Positions 15,956 through 24,581 of a stretch of DNA of 32,435 bases are shown in pieces. Both the position numbers and the translations under genes were made by a program. Position 1 is the first letter of the stretch; each line of letters begins with the position of its first letter. Source of the stretch: Bacteroidales bacterium. GTDB taxonomy: Bacteria > Bacteroidota > Bacteroidia > Bacteroidales > UBA932. Under the pieces are notes generated by a model. That model did no database searches, was not told the origin of the DNA, and was given only the letters and a program-made list of their open reading frames with translations. The stretch is taken from positions 1 through 32,435 of the forward strand of contig JAFWPT010000076.1 in the NCBI GenBank assembly GCA_017509375.1. The letters run 5' to 3'.

Positions 15956-17812
15956 ATGAAAAAGTATTTGATTACCGCACTGGCGCTTGTACTTGCGTTG
16001 TTGTCCTGCACCAAGGTGGAGGAAACCAATGGTTCCGTTATGGTACTCAGCGCATCCATATCTGAGCCGGAGACCAAGACTACACTTGGTGCCCCGAATG
16101 AAGGAGTGTATCAGGTCCTCTGGCAGAGCGGAGACCGTATATCCGTCAACGGCACCCTCAGCGAAGCTTTGAGTTCAGCCGACAACGGACAAAAGAACGT
16201 CGACTTTACGGTCAGCGGCTCCCTCTCGGCGCCCTACAAGGTGCTTTACCCCGGTACTACGTCCCCCAGCGTCATCACGCTTCCCGACACCCAGAACTAT
16301 GTGGCTGGAAGCTTCGACAGCGAGGCGGTGGCGTCGTACGGCAATGCCGTCAAGGCCGGTGACAAATACTCCGTCAAGCTGACCAACTTCTGCGGCATCA
16401 TCCGGCTTGCCCTCAACGGCAGCGCGACGCTCGACCGCATCGAGCTCAATACCCTCGGCGGCGAGAAACTCTACGGCAGTTTCACCCTCGCCACGGACGC
16501 CAATGGCTTTACTGGTGCTTTCAGCGGCGGCACGGCAGGCACGCTGACCTACGACTGCAACAGTCTGGCGTTGGGCAGCACCGACACATATCTCTATATC
16601 GCCATCCCCGCCCAGACCTACTCGGCAGGCATTGAGGCCCTCGTCTATCAGGCCGACGGCGCCTTCATGCGCCTTAAGTTCTGGGGCGACGGCGAGATCC
16701 TTTCCAGCAGCGACCTTGTTGAGTTCGTGAGCAAGACCTACGCGGCCGGACGCACCGAGAACCTCCTTGCAATCAATGCTCTCACGGCCGAGAACGGCGG
16801 CGAGCCCACCGCAACGCCCCCGGGAATCACGGTCGGAGTGTATAATATCAAGATGGCTGAAAACCGTGCCGGCACATACGCCGACTATATAAGCATGGAC
16901 CGCGCCGACGTCCAGGCCGGCCTTGGCTCCTCCATCGCCGGTATGGGGGCAGATATCTTCGGCATCAACGAAATCGGAGAAGACAACATGCCTGGCCAGA
17001 CGCACGACATCAAAGCCTGGGCCATCGCCCAGGGGCTCTCAAGCAGCAACTACACCTGGAAGATGGATTATCCCAACAAGGTGAGCAGGAGCGGCAACGT
17101 TCTTACCGGTTATTCATACTCCGCAGAAATGTACTATGCCAACGTCTTCGTCTATAACAAGACGACCATCGAGGTTGAAGACGAAGGTTACGTATGGCTC
17201 TGCAACGAAGAAGACGATTACTGGTCGTCCATGAAGAATGCTTACGAACACAGCACCGGCCGCCATACGGCAGTATATGCAAAATGCAAACACAAAGTTT
17301 CCGGCAACCGCTTCTGGTTCATCGTAACCCACTTTGATACCTATATCGGTAACGAAGACGGCGACAATCTCAACAACGTCAAGAGTTTCAAGACCTTCGC
17401 CCAGCATTTGAAGAATGAAGTGGAAGACCTCCCCATCATTGCCGTAGGCGACCTCAACTTCGGCCCGAAGGAACAGGACAAGACCACCGACTGCCCCAAT
17501 TACGCAGAACTCACGTCCTACTGGACCGACGCCTACGACAAGGTCAAGGCCGACGGCAACATGACCGATTACTACAAGACCTACGACGGCACCCAGACAG
17601 GCAGCCAGCACAACTATTACTATCCCTTCCTGTCGTTCACGAAGAACCATCCGGACCGGCGCCTGGACCATATAATCTTTAAGAACAGCGCTTCCCAGTC
17701 AGTAACGCCAGTCTCATATAAGACTGTCCGCAGGACCTATGTAGCCGAGGACGACAACACCTGGTGCCCTTCCGACCACCTCCCGGTAGTGTCCTACATT
17801 GTATTTGACTGA
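15956..17812 (+). CDS. Fimbrillin-like N-domain / EEP-family hydrolase lipoprotein (intact catalytic set)
   Basis: This 618-residue protein is read from ATG 15956; a TTG six bases upstream is not needed. Signal peptide MKKYLITALALVLALLSC (Cys18). The fimbrillin-like domain (about 19-285) closely matches the protein at 7461 (TKTTLG, VLWQSGDRISVNG, FMRLKFWG, NGSATLDRIEL), marking them as duplicates. The EEP part keeps all expected residues: Asn297 (VYNI), Glu339 (INEIGE), His459 (VTHFDT), Asp499 and Asn501 (GDLN), Asp571 (RRLDHI), His608 (SDHLPV). It should be a secreted, lipid-anchored phosphodiesterase or phosphatase; substrate unknown. The two TA modules separate it from the preceding GLUG gene. 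A second EEP gene follows after 17 bases. Confidence 0.88.
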   Translation: MKKYLITALALVLALLSCTKVEETNGSVMVLSASISEPETKTTLGAPNEGVYQVLWQSGDRISVNGTLSEALSSADNGQKNVDFTVSGSLSAPYKVLYPGTTSPSVITLPDTQNYVAGSFDSEAVASYGNAVKAGDKYSVKLTNFCGIIRLALNGSATLDRIELNTLGGEKLYGSFTLATDANGFTGAFSGGTAGTLTYDCNSLALGSTDTYLYIAIPAQTYSAGIEALVYQADGAFMRLKFWGDGEILSSSDLVEFVSKTYAAGRTENLLAINALTAENGGEPTATPPGITVGVYNIKMAENRAGTYADYISMDRADVQAGLGSSIAGMGADIFGINEIGEDNMPGQTHDIKAWAIAQGLSSSNYTWKMDYPNKVSRSGNVLTGYSYSAEMYYANVFVYNKTTIEVEDEGYVWLCNEEDDYWSSMKNAYEHSTGRHTAVYAKCKHKVSGNRFWFIVTHFDTYIGNEDGDNLNNVKSFKTFAQHLKNEVEDLPIIAVGDLNFGPKEQDKTTDCPNYAELTSYWTDAYDKVKADGNMTDYYKTYDGTQTGSQHNYYYPFLSFTKNHPDRRLDHIIFKNSASQSVTPVSYKTVRRTYVAEDDNTWCPSDHLPVVSYIVFD

Positions 17813-17829
17813 TTCTTCAAATATCTACA

Positions 17830-18789
17830 ATGTCGCGTCTGTACGTTTTCCTCCTGGCAATCTTTCTGGTACTTTCGTGTACCGGAAAGACGGTTGTGGA
17901 GACCCCGGACGACACGCCCGGCGGCACTCAGGAAGGGTTTACCCTCACCGTTGCCACCTATAATGTGCTCAAGCCGGAGGGAAGGCGTACGGAAATGTCC
18001 ATGGCTTCTTTTGACGTGAGCCAGGCTCTTGCCCGTTCCGTTGCTGAAACCAAAGCCGACATCATTGGTTTCAACGAGCTGGACGAGACTCTCACCGGAA
18101 GCGGCCGGTATTCCCTTTCCGCTTCCTGCAAGTCCATAGTGAATTACACCTGGAGTCTCGAATGGCCCAACGATGTACATGAGTTTACACCCCCCGGTTA
18201 TTCCTATGCCAACGGATTCGCCTTCAACAATAAAAAGCTGAAACTTGAGGAATCCGGCTATGTGTGGCTGTCCAAAGAGGATGATGCGTGGTATGTAAAG
18301 CCCTCGTCGGCATATTTGCGGTCCGGCAGTCCCGAGCGCACTTGTATCTGGGCGAGGATGACCCGCAAGGCAAGCAAGAAGGAATTCTGGCTCTTCGTGA
18401 CACACCTTCCCACCAGTTCCCAGGGCGGAGCGTACAACATGGCCGCAGTGGTGAACCGCTATGCCGCACAAAAAGCCGGGGATGCCCCGGCAATCTTGAC
18501 CGGTGATATGAACAGCGCGCCCGGTTCTGCTGCTTACCGGCGGCTCATCAGTTACTGGAAAGACGGAAATACTGCTTCCTGGGGCACCCTCAGCGGCAGT
18601 TCCACCAAGTATTATTACCCGGCGGACCAGTTTACCACCGACCGTTCCGACCGCCGGATAGACCATATAATGACACGTGGTTGCACAGCCTTTGATTACC
18701 ATACGGTGGTAGTTACGTATATTGCTGACGGACAGGCCTGGTGCCCCTCGGACCATTTGCCGGTAGTTGCAACTGTAGAATTTGATTGA
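17830..18789 (+). CDS. Stand-alone EEP-family hydrolase lipoprotein
   Basis: This 319-residue lipoprotein has signal peptide MSRLYVFLLAIFLVLSC (Cys17). It goes almost directly into the EEP domain, without the fimbrillin-like domain of its two paralogues. All expected catalytic positions are present: Asn45 (TYNVL), Glu83 (FNELDE), His192 (VTHLPT), Asp226 and Asn228 (GDMN), Asp278 (RRIDHI), His309 (SDHLPV). The shared endings RRIDHIMT and SDHLPV show common descent with 7461 and 15956. It is predicted to be a cell-surface or periplasm-facing phosphoesterase or nuclease; substrate unknown. It lies 17 bases after the previous EEP gene, and a small ORF starts seven bases after its stop, so all are probably on one transcript. 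Confidence 0.87.
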   Translation: MSRLYVFLLAIFLVLSCTGKTVVETPDDTPGGTQEGFTLTVATYNVLKPEGRRTEMSMASFDVSQALARSVAETKADIIGFNELDETLTGSGRYSLSASCKSIVNYTWSLEWPNDVHEFTPPGYSYANGFAFNNKKLKLEESGYVWLSKEDDAWYVKPSSAYLRSGSPERTCIWARMTRKASKKEFWLFVTHLPTSSQGGAYNMAAVVNRYAAQKAGDAPAILTGDMNSAPGSAAYRRLISYWKDGNTASWGTLSGSSTKYYYPADQFTTDRSDRRIDHIMTRGCTAFDYHTVVVTYIADGQAWCPSDHLPVVATVEFD

Positions 18790-18796
18790 ATGAGCT

Positions 18797-18952
18797 ATGA
18801 AATCTGATACTACACAAGTTGCAAAAATGCCGGGTTACCGGTCTCCGCAGACAGAGCTTGCCCAGATGCCGCTTTGCGCCTCTCTCTGTGAAGTATCCGG
18901 AGATCTTGAAGATATAGGCGAAGAGGACGCCGGATTAGTATGGGAGATATGA
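18797..18952 (+). CDS. Small protein (51 aa) translationally coupled to the phosphoesterase gene
   Basis: This 51-residue frame starts seven bases after the EEP stop and ends in TGA overlapping the next ATG (ATGA), a classic coupling arrangement that supports real translation. Layout: MKSD start, GYRSPQTELA, centre LCASLCEVSGDLED, acidic tail EEDAG, then a Trp near the end. The RSPQTEL/RTPEIEL and LCEVSG/LCEASG matches tie it to the small ORF at 29808; those at 7304 and 24440 are more distant. No signal peptide or membrane span. Two Cys residues are spaced four apart. Function unknown. Confidence 0.65.
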   Translation: MKSDTTQVAKMPGYRSPQTELAQMPLCASLCEVSGDLEDIGEEDAGLVWEI

Positions 18953-21900
18953 AAAAGTATTTGTTTTTCGCATTGACGCTCGCCGCCCTTTCTTGCACCA
19001 GGGAAGTGTCCCGGGACGAGCCGGTGGTTCCTCAGAAGGAGGTAACCGTTTCCGCTCTTCTTCCCGAAACCCGCACCGCCCTTGGCGAGCCCGAGGGCAG
19101 CGCATACCCCAACCGCTGGAGCGAGGGGGACGAGATAAGCGTCAACGGCGTCGTCTCCCAGCCTTTGGGCGCGGAGTATGCCGGCGCAGCCAAGGCGTAC
19201 TTTGTGCTCAGCGGAGTGCAGGCTCCGTACAAAGCGGTATATCCTGCATCCGCAGTCTCCGGATACAGCGCCGGTGCAGCCACCGTCACCATCCCCTCGC
19301 AGCAAGGGTGGAGCGCAGGGACTTACGATCCTGCGGCCTTCGTGATGCTTGGCAGTTCCGAATCGGAGACCATCAGTTTCACTCCGGCGGTGACCCTATT
19401 CAAGATAGTGCCGAAAGCGGAGTCTGGCGTGAAGATAGCCTCGGTGAAGCTTCAGGCGCTGGGCGAGGGCATCAAGCTCTCGGGCGCGTTCAGCACAGAC
19501 TTCAGCGGCATTGCTGCCTCGGAGCAGGCTCTGGACTACGTGTGCGTGGTTTCGCCGGAGGGCATTCCTGCCGGCGAGCCTGTCATCCTTGCGATGGCCC
19601 CCGCAGACCTGACGGCTGAGGGCCTGAGGGTTGAGATCACCGACACTGAGGGCGGCCGTATGGTGCGCACTGCGGTGCCCTCCAAGCCCTATGCAGCCGG
19701 AACCATGTACAGCACGGGCATAGAATACGTTCCTGAAGCCCCTCCGCTCCAAGCGTCGCTTAAGGCATCCACTTCTTCCACCCTTGTTTTCACCTGGACG
19801 GAAGGGAAGGGGGCCGCTGCAGATGTGGCCAATGCCTATACCGCCGCTCTATACAAGGACAGCGGCTGCACCATCGTGGACCAGACCTTCGACATACCCG
19901 CAGGCAACGGTGCCTGGAACAACAAACAGCCCAAGTTCATATTCGGCGGCCTGCTGCCTTCCACCGACTACTGGTTCAAAGTGAAGGATACCACGAACGG
20001 TCTTGAATCCAACGTGGTCAAGGCCTCTACCGATGCTTTTACCGTAGTGCAGATGCCATCCTCCATCACCGGCGCCGGCGTCATCCTTGCCGAGGACTTC
20101 GGTGAGATTCGTTGGGATTACGACCACATAACTGGCGCCGCGGGTTTCCGTCCGCAAAACAATTCCAGTTTTGCCAATACTGCGGTTAAGACCGGGGAGA
20201 ACAGCAGCGGCAGTTACATCTACAACGGCTATCACCGTTCAGGAGGAGGCGGAGAGCTGACATTCAAAGGGCAGGGTACAGCAGTAAGCAACAGCCGCTT
20301 GAAGAACTGGCTCACCGATACCAACGTGTATATCCATCCTGGATACCTCAAGCTGGGTACTGCAAGCGCCAGGGGCTGGATACTTACCCCTGAATTCACC
20401 GTTCCGGAAGGGAAGGCCGCAATAGTTGATGTAAGCGTCACTGCGGCACGTATCAATACCAGCGCGGACAGCGACTGGTGTCTGGTGGTTCTTACTCCCG
20501 AACTTGCCAAAGCCAACCCTGATGCCCATACGGCAGATTTCGACTGGCCGGACGTTGACAATCCCGAACTCTATCAGGTATTGACCTTCAGCAATGTGGA
20601 TTCCTGGGAAACCAAAAGCGTTTCCGGCCTTGTTTTGAGAAGCGGAGACCGCATTGCTTTCGGCGGAAGAAAAGGCGCCTCGGCATCCAAAGGCCGCGTC
20701 AATATAAGCGATATTTCCGTCACAGTTACCTCAATTATTGAATCCAGTGAACAGGAAGTCAACCAGGTCGATGGCCACGTGCGCTATTCCAACGGTGCTC
20801 CGGCCGCCGGAGTCAGTGTGTCCAACGGCTTCGATGTGGCCGTAACGGACTCCCAGGGGTATTATACCCTGCCGGACAACAGCGACGTGCGGTATTTCTA
20901 CATCTCCCTGCCTTCGGATGCCGTCGTTTCCAGGAATGCCTACGGTTGCCCCGACTTCTACCAGCGCAAGATTAAAGGATGTCCGACCTACGACTTCACT
21001 CTGGAGCAGCAGGCCGTCGAAAACAAGTTCCTTCTCTTCGCGCTTGCCGACCCTCAGGCGAGCGATTCCAAGCGCGGCAACCAGAAAGTACTGGATGTGG
21101 ACCGCTTCATCTCCGAGTCGGTTCCCGCAGTCAACAGCCGCATTGCTGCTTCTTCCCTTCCCAGCTACGTGGTTACGCTGGGGGACATCATTTTTTCTTC
21201 GGGCAGCAGGAACACTACCGCCGCGCTGGGCATCATGCGCGACCATTGCGCCAAGATCAGCCGCCCCGTATTCCAGACTATCGGCAATCACGACTACACC
21301 TATTTCTACAGCGGTTCCGGCCAGGAACTCAAGACCGATGCTACCAGCAGCACGCTCTTCCTCAAGGCGCAGCGCTCCTTCGAAGACTGCTTCGGCCCCA
21401 TAAACTACTCGTTCAACCGGGGAAACGTGCACGTGGTGTGCATGCGGAACATAATATGGGATAGCAACACCGACGCGTCTGCATATCACGGTGGATTTGC
21501 AGACGAACAGTACGCCTGGCTGGCGGCCGATCTCGCGAACGTCTCCTCCGACAAGACTGTCATCCTGTGCGTGCACATCCCCGTGGCTGACTGTATAGGC
21601 AACGAGAACGTATCCAAGGTGCTGTCGCTCCTGGAAGGATTCTCCCGCGCCGAGATTTTCTCCGGCCACACTCACTATATGCAGAAGCATCCCGATGTCG
21701 GCGGAAAAGGCATCTACGAGCACGTCCACACATCTGTCTGCGGTGCCTGGTGGTGGTCCAGCCTGGCGTCCGACGGCTGTCCCAACGGCTATACCGTTTA
21801 CGAATTCTCCGGCGGCGACATTACGGACTCCTATTTCATTGGCGTCAACGACGGCATGAACGCCAGGGAGTACCAGATGCGTATCTATCGCGGCGATCTG

Positions 21901-22344
21901 AAGTATGGCGGCAAGTACATCTACTTCCAGAGACCGGATACCTACGCTGACTTGTTCATCAACGTATTCAACTCGGATCCGTCATGGACCGTACAAGTAT
22001 ATGAAAACGATGTGCTTTCCGGTACGGCCGAACTGATGCCCGAAGTTACTGAATACCGCAGCGACGCAATGTACTCCACCGTGACCGTAGGCGCGCAGAC
22101 CTCGGAGGACTGGTGGTCGGCAGGCTGGCACACCGGAGTCCTGGGTCTCGGCTTCAAGAACAACAAGCTGAACCCTTACAGTTGGTTCATGGATACCTGC
22201 TTCCATATGTACAAGTACACGCTGAAAGATCCTTCCGCATCGGTAAAAGTAGTAGCTACAGACACTTATGGAAACAGCTACACCTGCACCGACATTATTA
22301 CCCAGGATAACTTGTATCCGGACTACCTGATCGGAAATATATAA
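18949..22344 (+). CDS. Calcineurin-like metallophosphoesterase lipoprotein with fimbrillin-like N-domain (1131 aa)
   Basis: Signal peptide MKKYLFFALTLAALSC (Cys16); ATG 18949 overlaps the small ORF stop, and ATG 18940 would add three residues. Order: fimbrillin-like domain (about 17-265; RTALG, NRWSEGDEISVNG), FN3-like (about 270-355), AEDFGEI module (about 370-600), a carboxypeptidase-regulatory/MetallophosN-type beta domain (about 605-690; VTDSQGYYTLP), the catalytic metallophosphatase (about 690-945) and a MetallophosC-type tail (to the end). Metal ligands: Asp701 in ADPQ, Asp746 in GDIIF, GNHD 779-782, His876 in VHIP, GHTH 906-909. It should be an active surface phosphomonoesterase or phosphodiesterase. 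The double fusion to the local N-domain and FN3/AEDF modules is unusual. Confidence 0.9.
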   Translation: MKKYLFFALTLAALSCTREVSRDEPVVPQKEVTVSALLPETRTALGEPEGSAYPNRWSEGDEISVNGVVSQPLGAEYAGAAKAYFVLSGVQAPYKAVYPASAVSGYSAGAATVTIPSQQGWSAGTYDPAAFVMLGSSESETISFTPAVTLFKIVPKAESGVKIASVKLQALGEGIKLSGAFSTDFSGIAASEQALDYVCVVSPEGIPAGEPVILAMAPADLTAEGLRVEITDTEGGRMVRTAVPSKPYAAGTMYSTGIEYVPEAPPLQASLKASTSSTLVFTWTEGKGAAADVANAYTAALYKDSGCTIVDQTFDIPAGNGAWNNKQPKFIFGGLLPSTDYWFKVKDTTNGLESNVVKASTDAFTVVQMPSSITGAGVILAEDFGEIRWDYDHITGAAGFRPQNNSSFANTAVKTGENSSGSYIYNGYHRSGGGGELTFKGQGTAVSNSRLKNWLTDTNVYIHPGYLKLGTASARGWILTPEFTVPEGKAAIVDVSVTAARINTSADSDWCLVVLTPELAKANPDAHTADFDWPDVDNPELYQVLTFSNVDSWETKSVSGLVLRSGDRIAFGGRKGASASKGRVNISDISVTVTSIIESSEQEVNQVDGHVRYSNGAPAAGVSVSNGFDVAVTDSQGYYTLPDNSDVRYFYISLPSDAVVSRNAYGCPDFYQRKIKGCPTYDFTLEQQAVENKFLLFALADPQASDSKRGNQKVLDVDRFISESVPAVNSRIAASSLPSYVVTLGDIIFSSGSRNTTAALGIMRDHCAKISRPVFQTIGNHDYTYFYSGSGQELKTDATSSTLFLKAQRSFEDCFGPINYSFNRGNVHVVCMRNIIWDSNTDASAYHGGFADEQYAWLAADLANVSSDKTVILCVHIPVADCIGNENVSKVLSLLEGFSRAEIFSGHTHYMQKHPDVGGKGIYEHVHTSVCGAWWWSSLASDGCPNGYTVYEFSGGDITDSYFIGVNDGMNAREYQMRIYRGDLKYGGKYIYFQRPDTYADLFINVFNSDPSWTVQVYENDVLSGTAELMPEVTEYRSDAMYSTVTVGAQTSEDWWSAGWHTGVLGLGFKNNKLNPYSWFMDTCFHMYKYTLKDPSASVKVVATDTYGNSYTCTDIITQDNLYPDYLIGNI

Positions 22345-22359
22345 AAACCAGATATGTAT

Positions 22360-24414
22360 ATGAAAAGATTGATTGTTTCTATTTTGCTGATGCTCACGGG
22401 CGCTGCCGGTGCCTATGCGCAGTATGTCATCTCCGCAGAAGACCGGGCAAGGGCCGCTTCAATTGTGGAAAAAATGACGCTCCAAGAGAAATGTGCACTC
22501 ATTACAGGCCAGGATGACGGTTTCCACACCGCTGCCGTCCAGCACCTTGGCATTCCTTCGGTAAGGATGGCCGACGGCCCCCAGGGAGTCCGCAACAAGA
22601 CCACCAGCACCTATTACCCCTGCGGCATAAGCCTGGCGGCTTCTTTCAACCGCGATGTAGCCCATGGAGTTGGTACCGGTATTGGCTGGGACGCATCTGC
22701 GCGCGGGGTGCGCATCATGTTATGCCCTGGCGTAAATATCTATCGTTCACCTCTTTGCGGCCGCAACTTCGAGTACTACGGCGAGGACCCGTACCTCGCA
22801 AGCGAAACGGCTCTGCAATACATAAACGGCATTCAGGAACAGAGAGTTATAGCGACCATAAAGCATTTCGCTCTCAACAACCAGGAATACGACCGTCATT
22901 GGACCGCTTCCTATGCCGATGAGCGGACTATGAATGAAATCTATTTCCCCACTTTCCGCAAGGCCGTAGAACAAGGGCATGTAGGAGCAGTCATGACCAG
23001 CTACAACCCAGTGAACGGGGAGCATGCCGCCGAGAACGCCCGCCTCATAGGCAATCTGCGCTGCTGGGGTCACGAAGGAATAGTGATGTCGGACTGGACT
23101 TCGACCTACACCACTTTAGGTTGCCTTACCGGCGGCCTGGACCTGGAGATGCCAAAGGGCTACGTGCTCAATTTCGAAGCCGTCAACGACCTGGTGGCCA
23201 ACGGGCAGGTGGATGAGTCTGTCATCGATGACAAATGTGTCCATATCCTGTCGGCTTTCATCGCCTTCGGTCTCCTGGAGAAGCCTATGCTCGATTCTTC
23301 TATTCCGGAAAACAACCCGCCCTCGCGGGAGAAAGCTTATGCGGCTGCCCTGGAAGGCCCGGTGCTGCTGAAGAACGACGGCATCCTGCCGGTAAAGGCC
23401 TCCAAGAAAAACCGTATCGTGGTGCTGGGCCCCAATGCCGATATTATCCCCTATGGCGGCGGTTCCGGCAAGATGCACCCCATAGTGGGCACCACAACTA
23501 CTCTGTATCAAGGACTTGCCGGGCTTGGAAACAAGTATTCCACTACCCTTATGGACTGGCAGAACATAGATGAGGCAGTGCTGGCAAAAGCGAGCCTGGT
23601 AGTATTGGGAGTCGGCTTTAACTTCGACACCGAAGGCGAAGGTTTCGACCGCACTTACAGCTTGCCCGCAGGCCAGAATGAACTTATCGCCCGCGTGGCC
23701 TCCATCAATCCCAACGTACTGGTGGTAGCCAACAGCGGCGGCGAATTCGATATTACGCCCTGGATAGGAAAGGTAAAAGGCCTTCTGATGGCTTGGTATG
23801 GCGGACAGGAAAGCGGAAAGGCGATTGCGGCCATTATTACAGGTGCCGCTTCACCTTCCGGACGTCTGCCTTTTACTTTCTGGGGTTCGGAAGAGGCCAA
23901 TCCAGCGGCAAAATACTACCATGCTTCCGTTCCTGATGTGAAAAAGCAGAAGAAAAACAGGGATCCTCTCCCCCATTCTTTCTACAAAGAAGGCATTTTT
24001 GTGGGCTACCGCGGCGTTGAAAAATTCGGCTGCCAGCCTATGTTCCCCTTCGGATTCGGCTTGAGCTACAGCAGCTTCGACTACGCCGGCGGAGCCGTGG
24101 AGATGGTTCCGGAAGGTGTCAAAGTGTGCTTCTCCGTGAAGAACAACGGTGCCGTGCCGGCATCCGTGGTGCCTCAGGTTTACGTGGAGCCTGTGAATCC
24201 TTGTGTCCCGCGCCCGCACCATGAGCTCAAGGGATACGACAAAGTAAAGCTTGGCAAGGGGGAGTCTGCAGATATATGTATTATTCTCCCTTCCGATGCC
24301 TTCTGCCGCTATGATGCCACCGTTCATAAGTGGGTGAAAGACAGTGGTGAATACAATATTCTCGTAGGCGATTCGTCTTCGGACATACGCCTTAGCATGA
24401 AAGTAATGTTATAA
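22360..24414 (+). CDS. Glycoside hydrolase family 3, exported (beta-glucosidase/xylosidase-like)
   Basis: This 684-residue enzyme is read from ATG 22360; ATG 22354 would add MY. The signal peptide MKRLIVSILLMLTGAAGAYA has an AYA-Q cleavage site and no lipobox Cys, so it is probably periplasmic. GH3 landmarks: MTLQEKCALITG, VRMADGPQGVR, KHF at 168-170 in KHFALNNQEYDR, and nucleophile Asp245 in VMSDWTST. Glu427 in TEGEGFDR is the likely acid/base, followed by SLPAGQNELI, AWYGGQESG and PSGRLPFTFW, then a C-terminal fibronectin-like domain. It releases terminal beta-linked sugars from the non-reducing end. It starts 15 bases after the phosphoesterase gene and is the only sugar hydrolase in the window, suggesting that the locus substrate contains sugar. 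Confidence 0.92.
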   Translation: MKRLIVSILLMLTGAAGAYAQYVISAEDRARAASIVEKMTLQEKCALITGQDDGFHTAAVQHLGIPSVRMADGPQGVRNKTTSTYYPCGISLAASFNRDVAHGVGTGIGWDASARGVRIMLCPGVNIYRSPLCGRNFEYYGEDPYLASETALQYINGIQEQRVIATIKHFALNNQEYDRHWTASYADERTMNEIYFPTFRKAVEQGHVGAVMTSYNPVNGEHAAENARLIGNLRCWGHEGIVMSDWTSTYTTLGCLTGGLDLEMPKGYVLNFEAVNDLVANGQVDESVIDDKCVHILSAFIAFGLLEKPMLDSSIPENNPPSREKAYAAALEGPVLLKNDGILPVKASKKNRIVVLGPNADIIPYGGGSGKMHPIVGTTTTLYQGLAGLGNKYSTTLMDWQNIDEAVLAKASLVVLGVGFNFDTEGEGFDRTYSLPAGQNELIARVASINPNVLVVANSGGEFDITPWIGKVKGLLMAWYGGQESGKAIAAIITGAASPSGRLPFTFWGSEEANPAAKYYHASVPDVKKQKKNRDPLPHSFYKEGIFVGYRGVEKFGCQPMFPFGFGLSYSSFDYAGGAVEMVPEGVKVCFSVKNNGAVPASVVPQVYVEPVNPCVPRPHHELKGYDKVKLGKGESADICIILPSDAFCRYDATVHKWVKDSGEYNILVGDSSSDIRLSMKVML

Positions 24415-24439
24415 TCGCAAATCAAACAACACTACCAAT

Positions 24440-24568
24440 ATGAAGAGACTCAACTCATACATTCCGCCGGAGTGCGACAATGATTTGTATAATGCTGCAT
24501 CGCTGCTGTGTGCGAGTGCAGATCTGGAATCATTAGTGGAAGATACAGACACTATTGACTGGGTTTAA
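24440..24568 (+). CDS. Small protein (42 aa) preceding the second GLUG lipoprotein
   Basis: This 42-residue frame starts 25 bases after the GH3 stop and ends 13 bases before the next ATG. Sequence layout: MKRLNSYIPPECDND, centre ASLLCASADLES, acidic tail VEDTDTIDW and a final Val. It keeps the Y-x-P-P, LCAS and acidic-Trp features of the other small ORFs. No signal peptide or membrane span. Function unknown. Confidence 0.6.
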   Translation: MKRLNSYIPPECDNDLYNAASLLCASADLESLVEDTDTIDWV

Positions 24569-24581
24569 AAAGTATTGCCTT

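Noticed and set aside
20731..21729. Antisense frame (332 codons) opposite the phosphoesterase
   Set aside because: No recognisable motif, and the + strand has an intact catalytic domain across the same bases.
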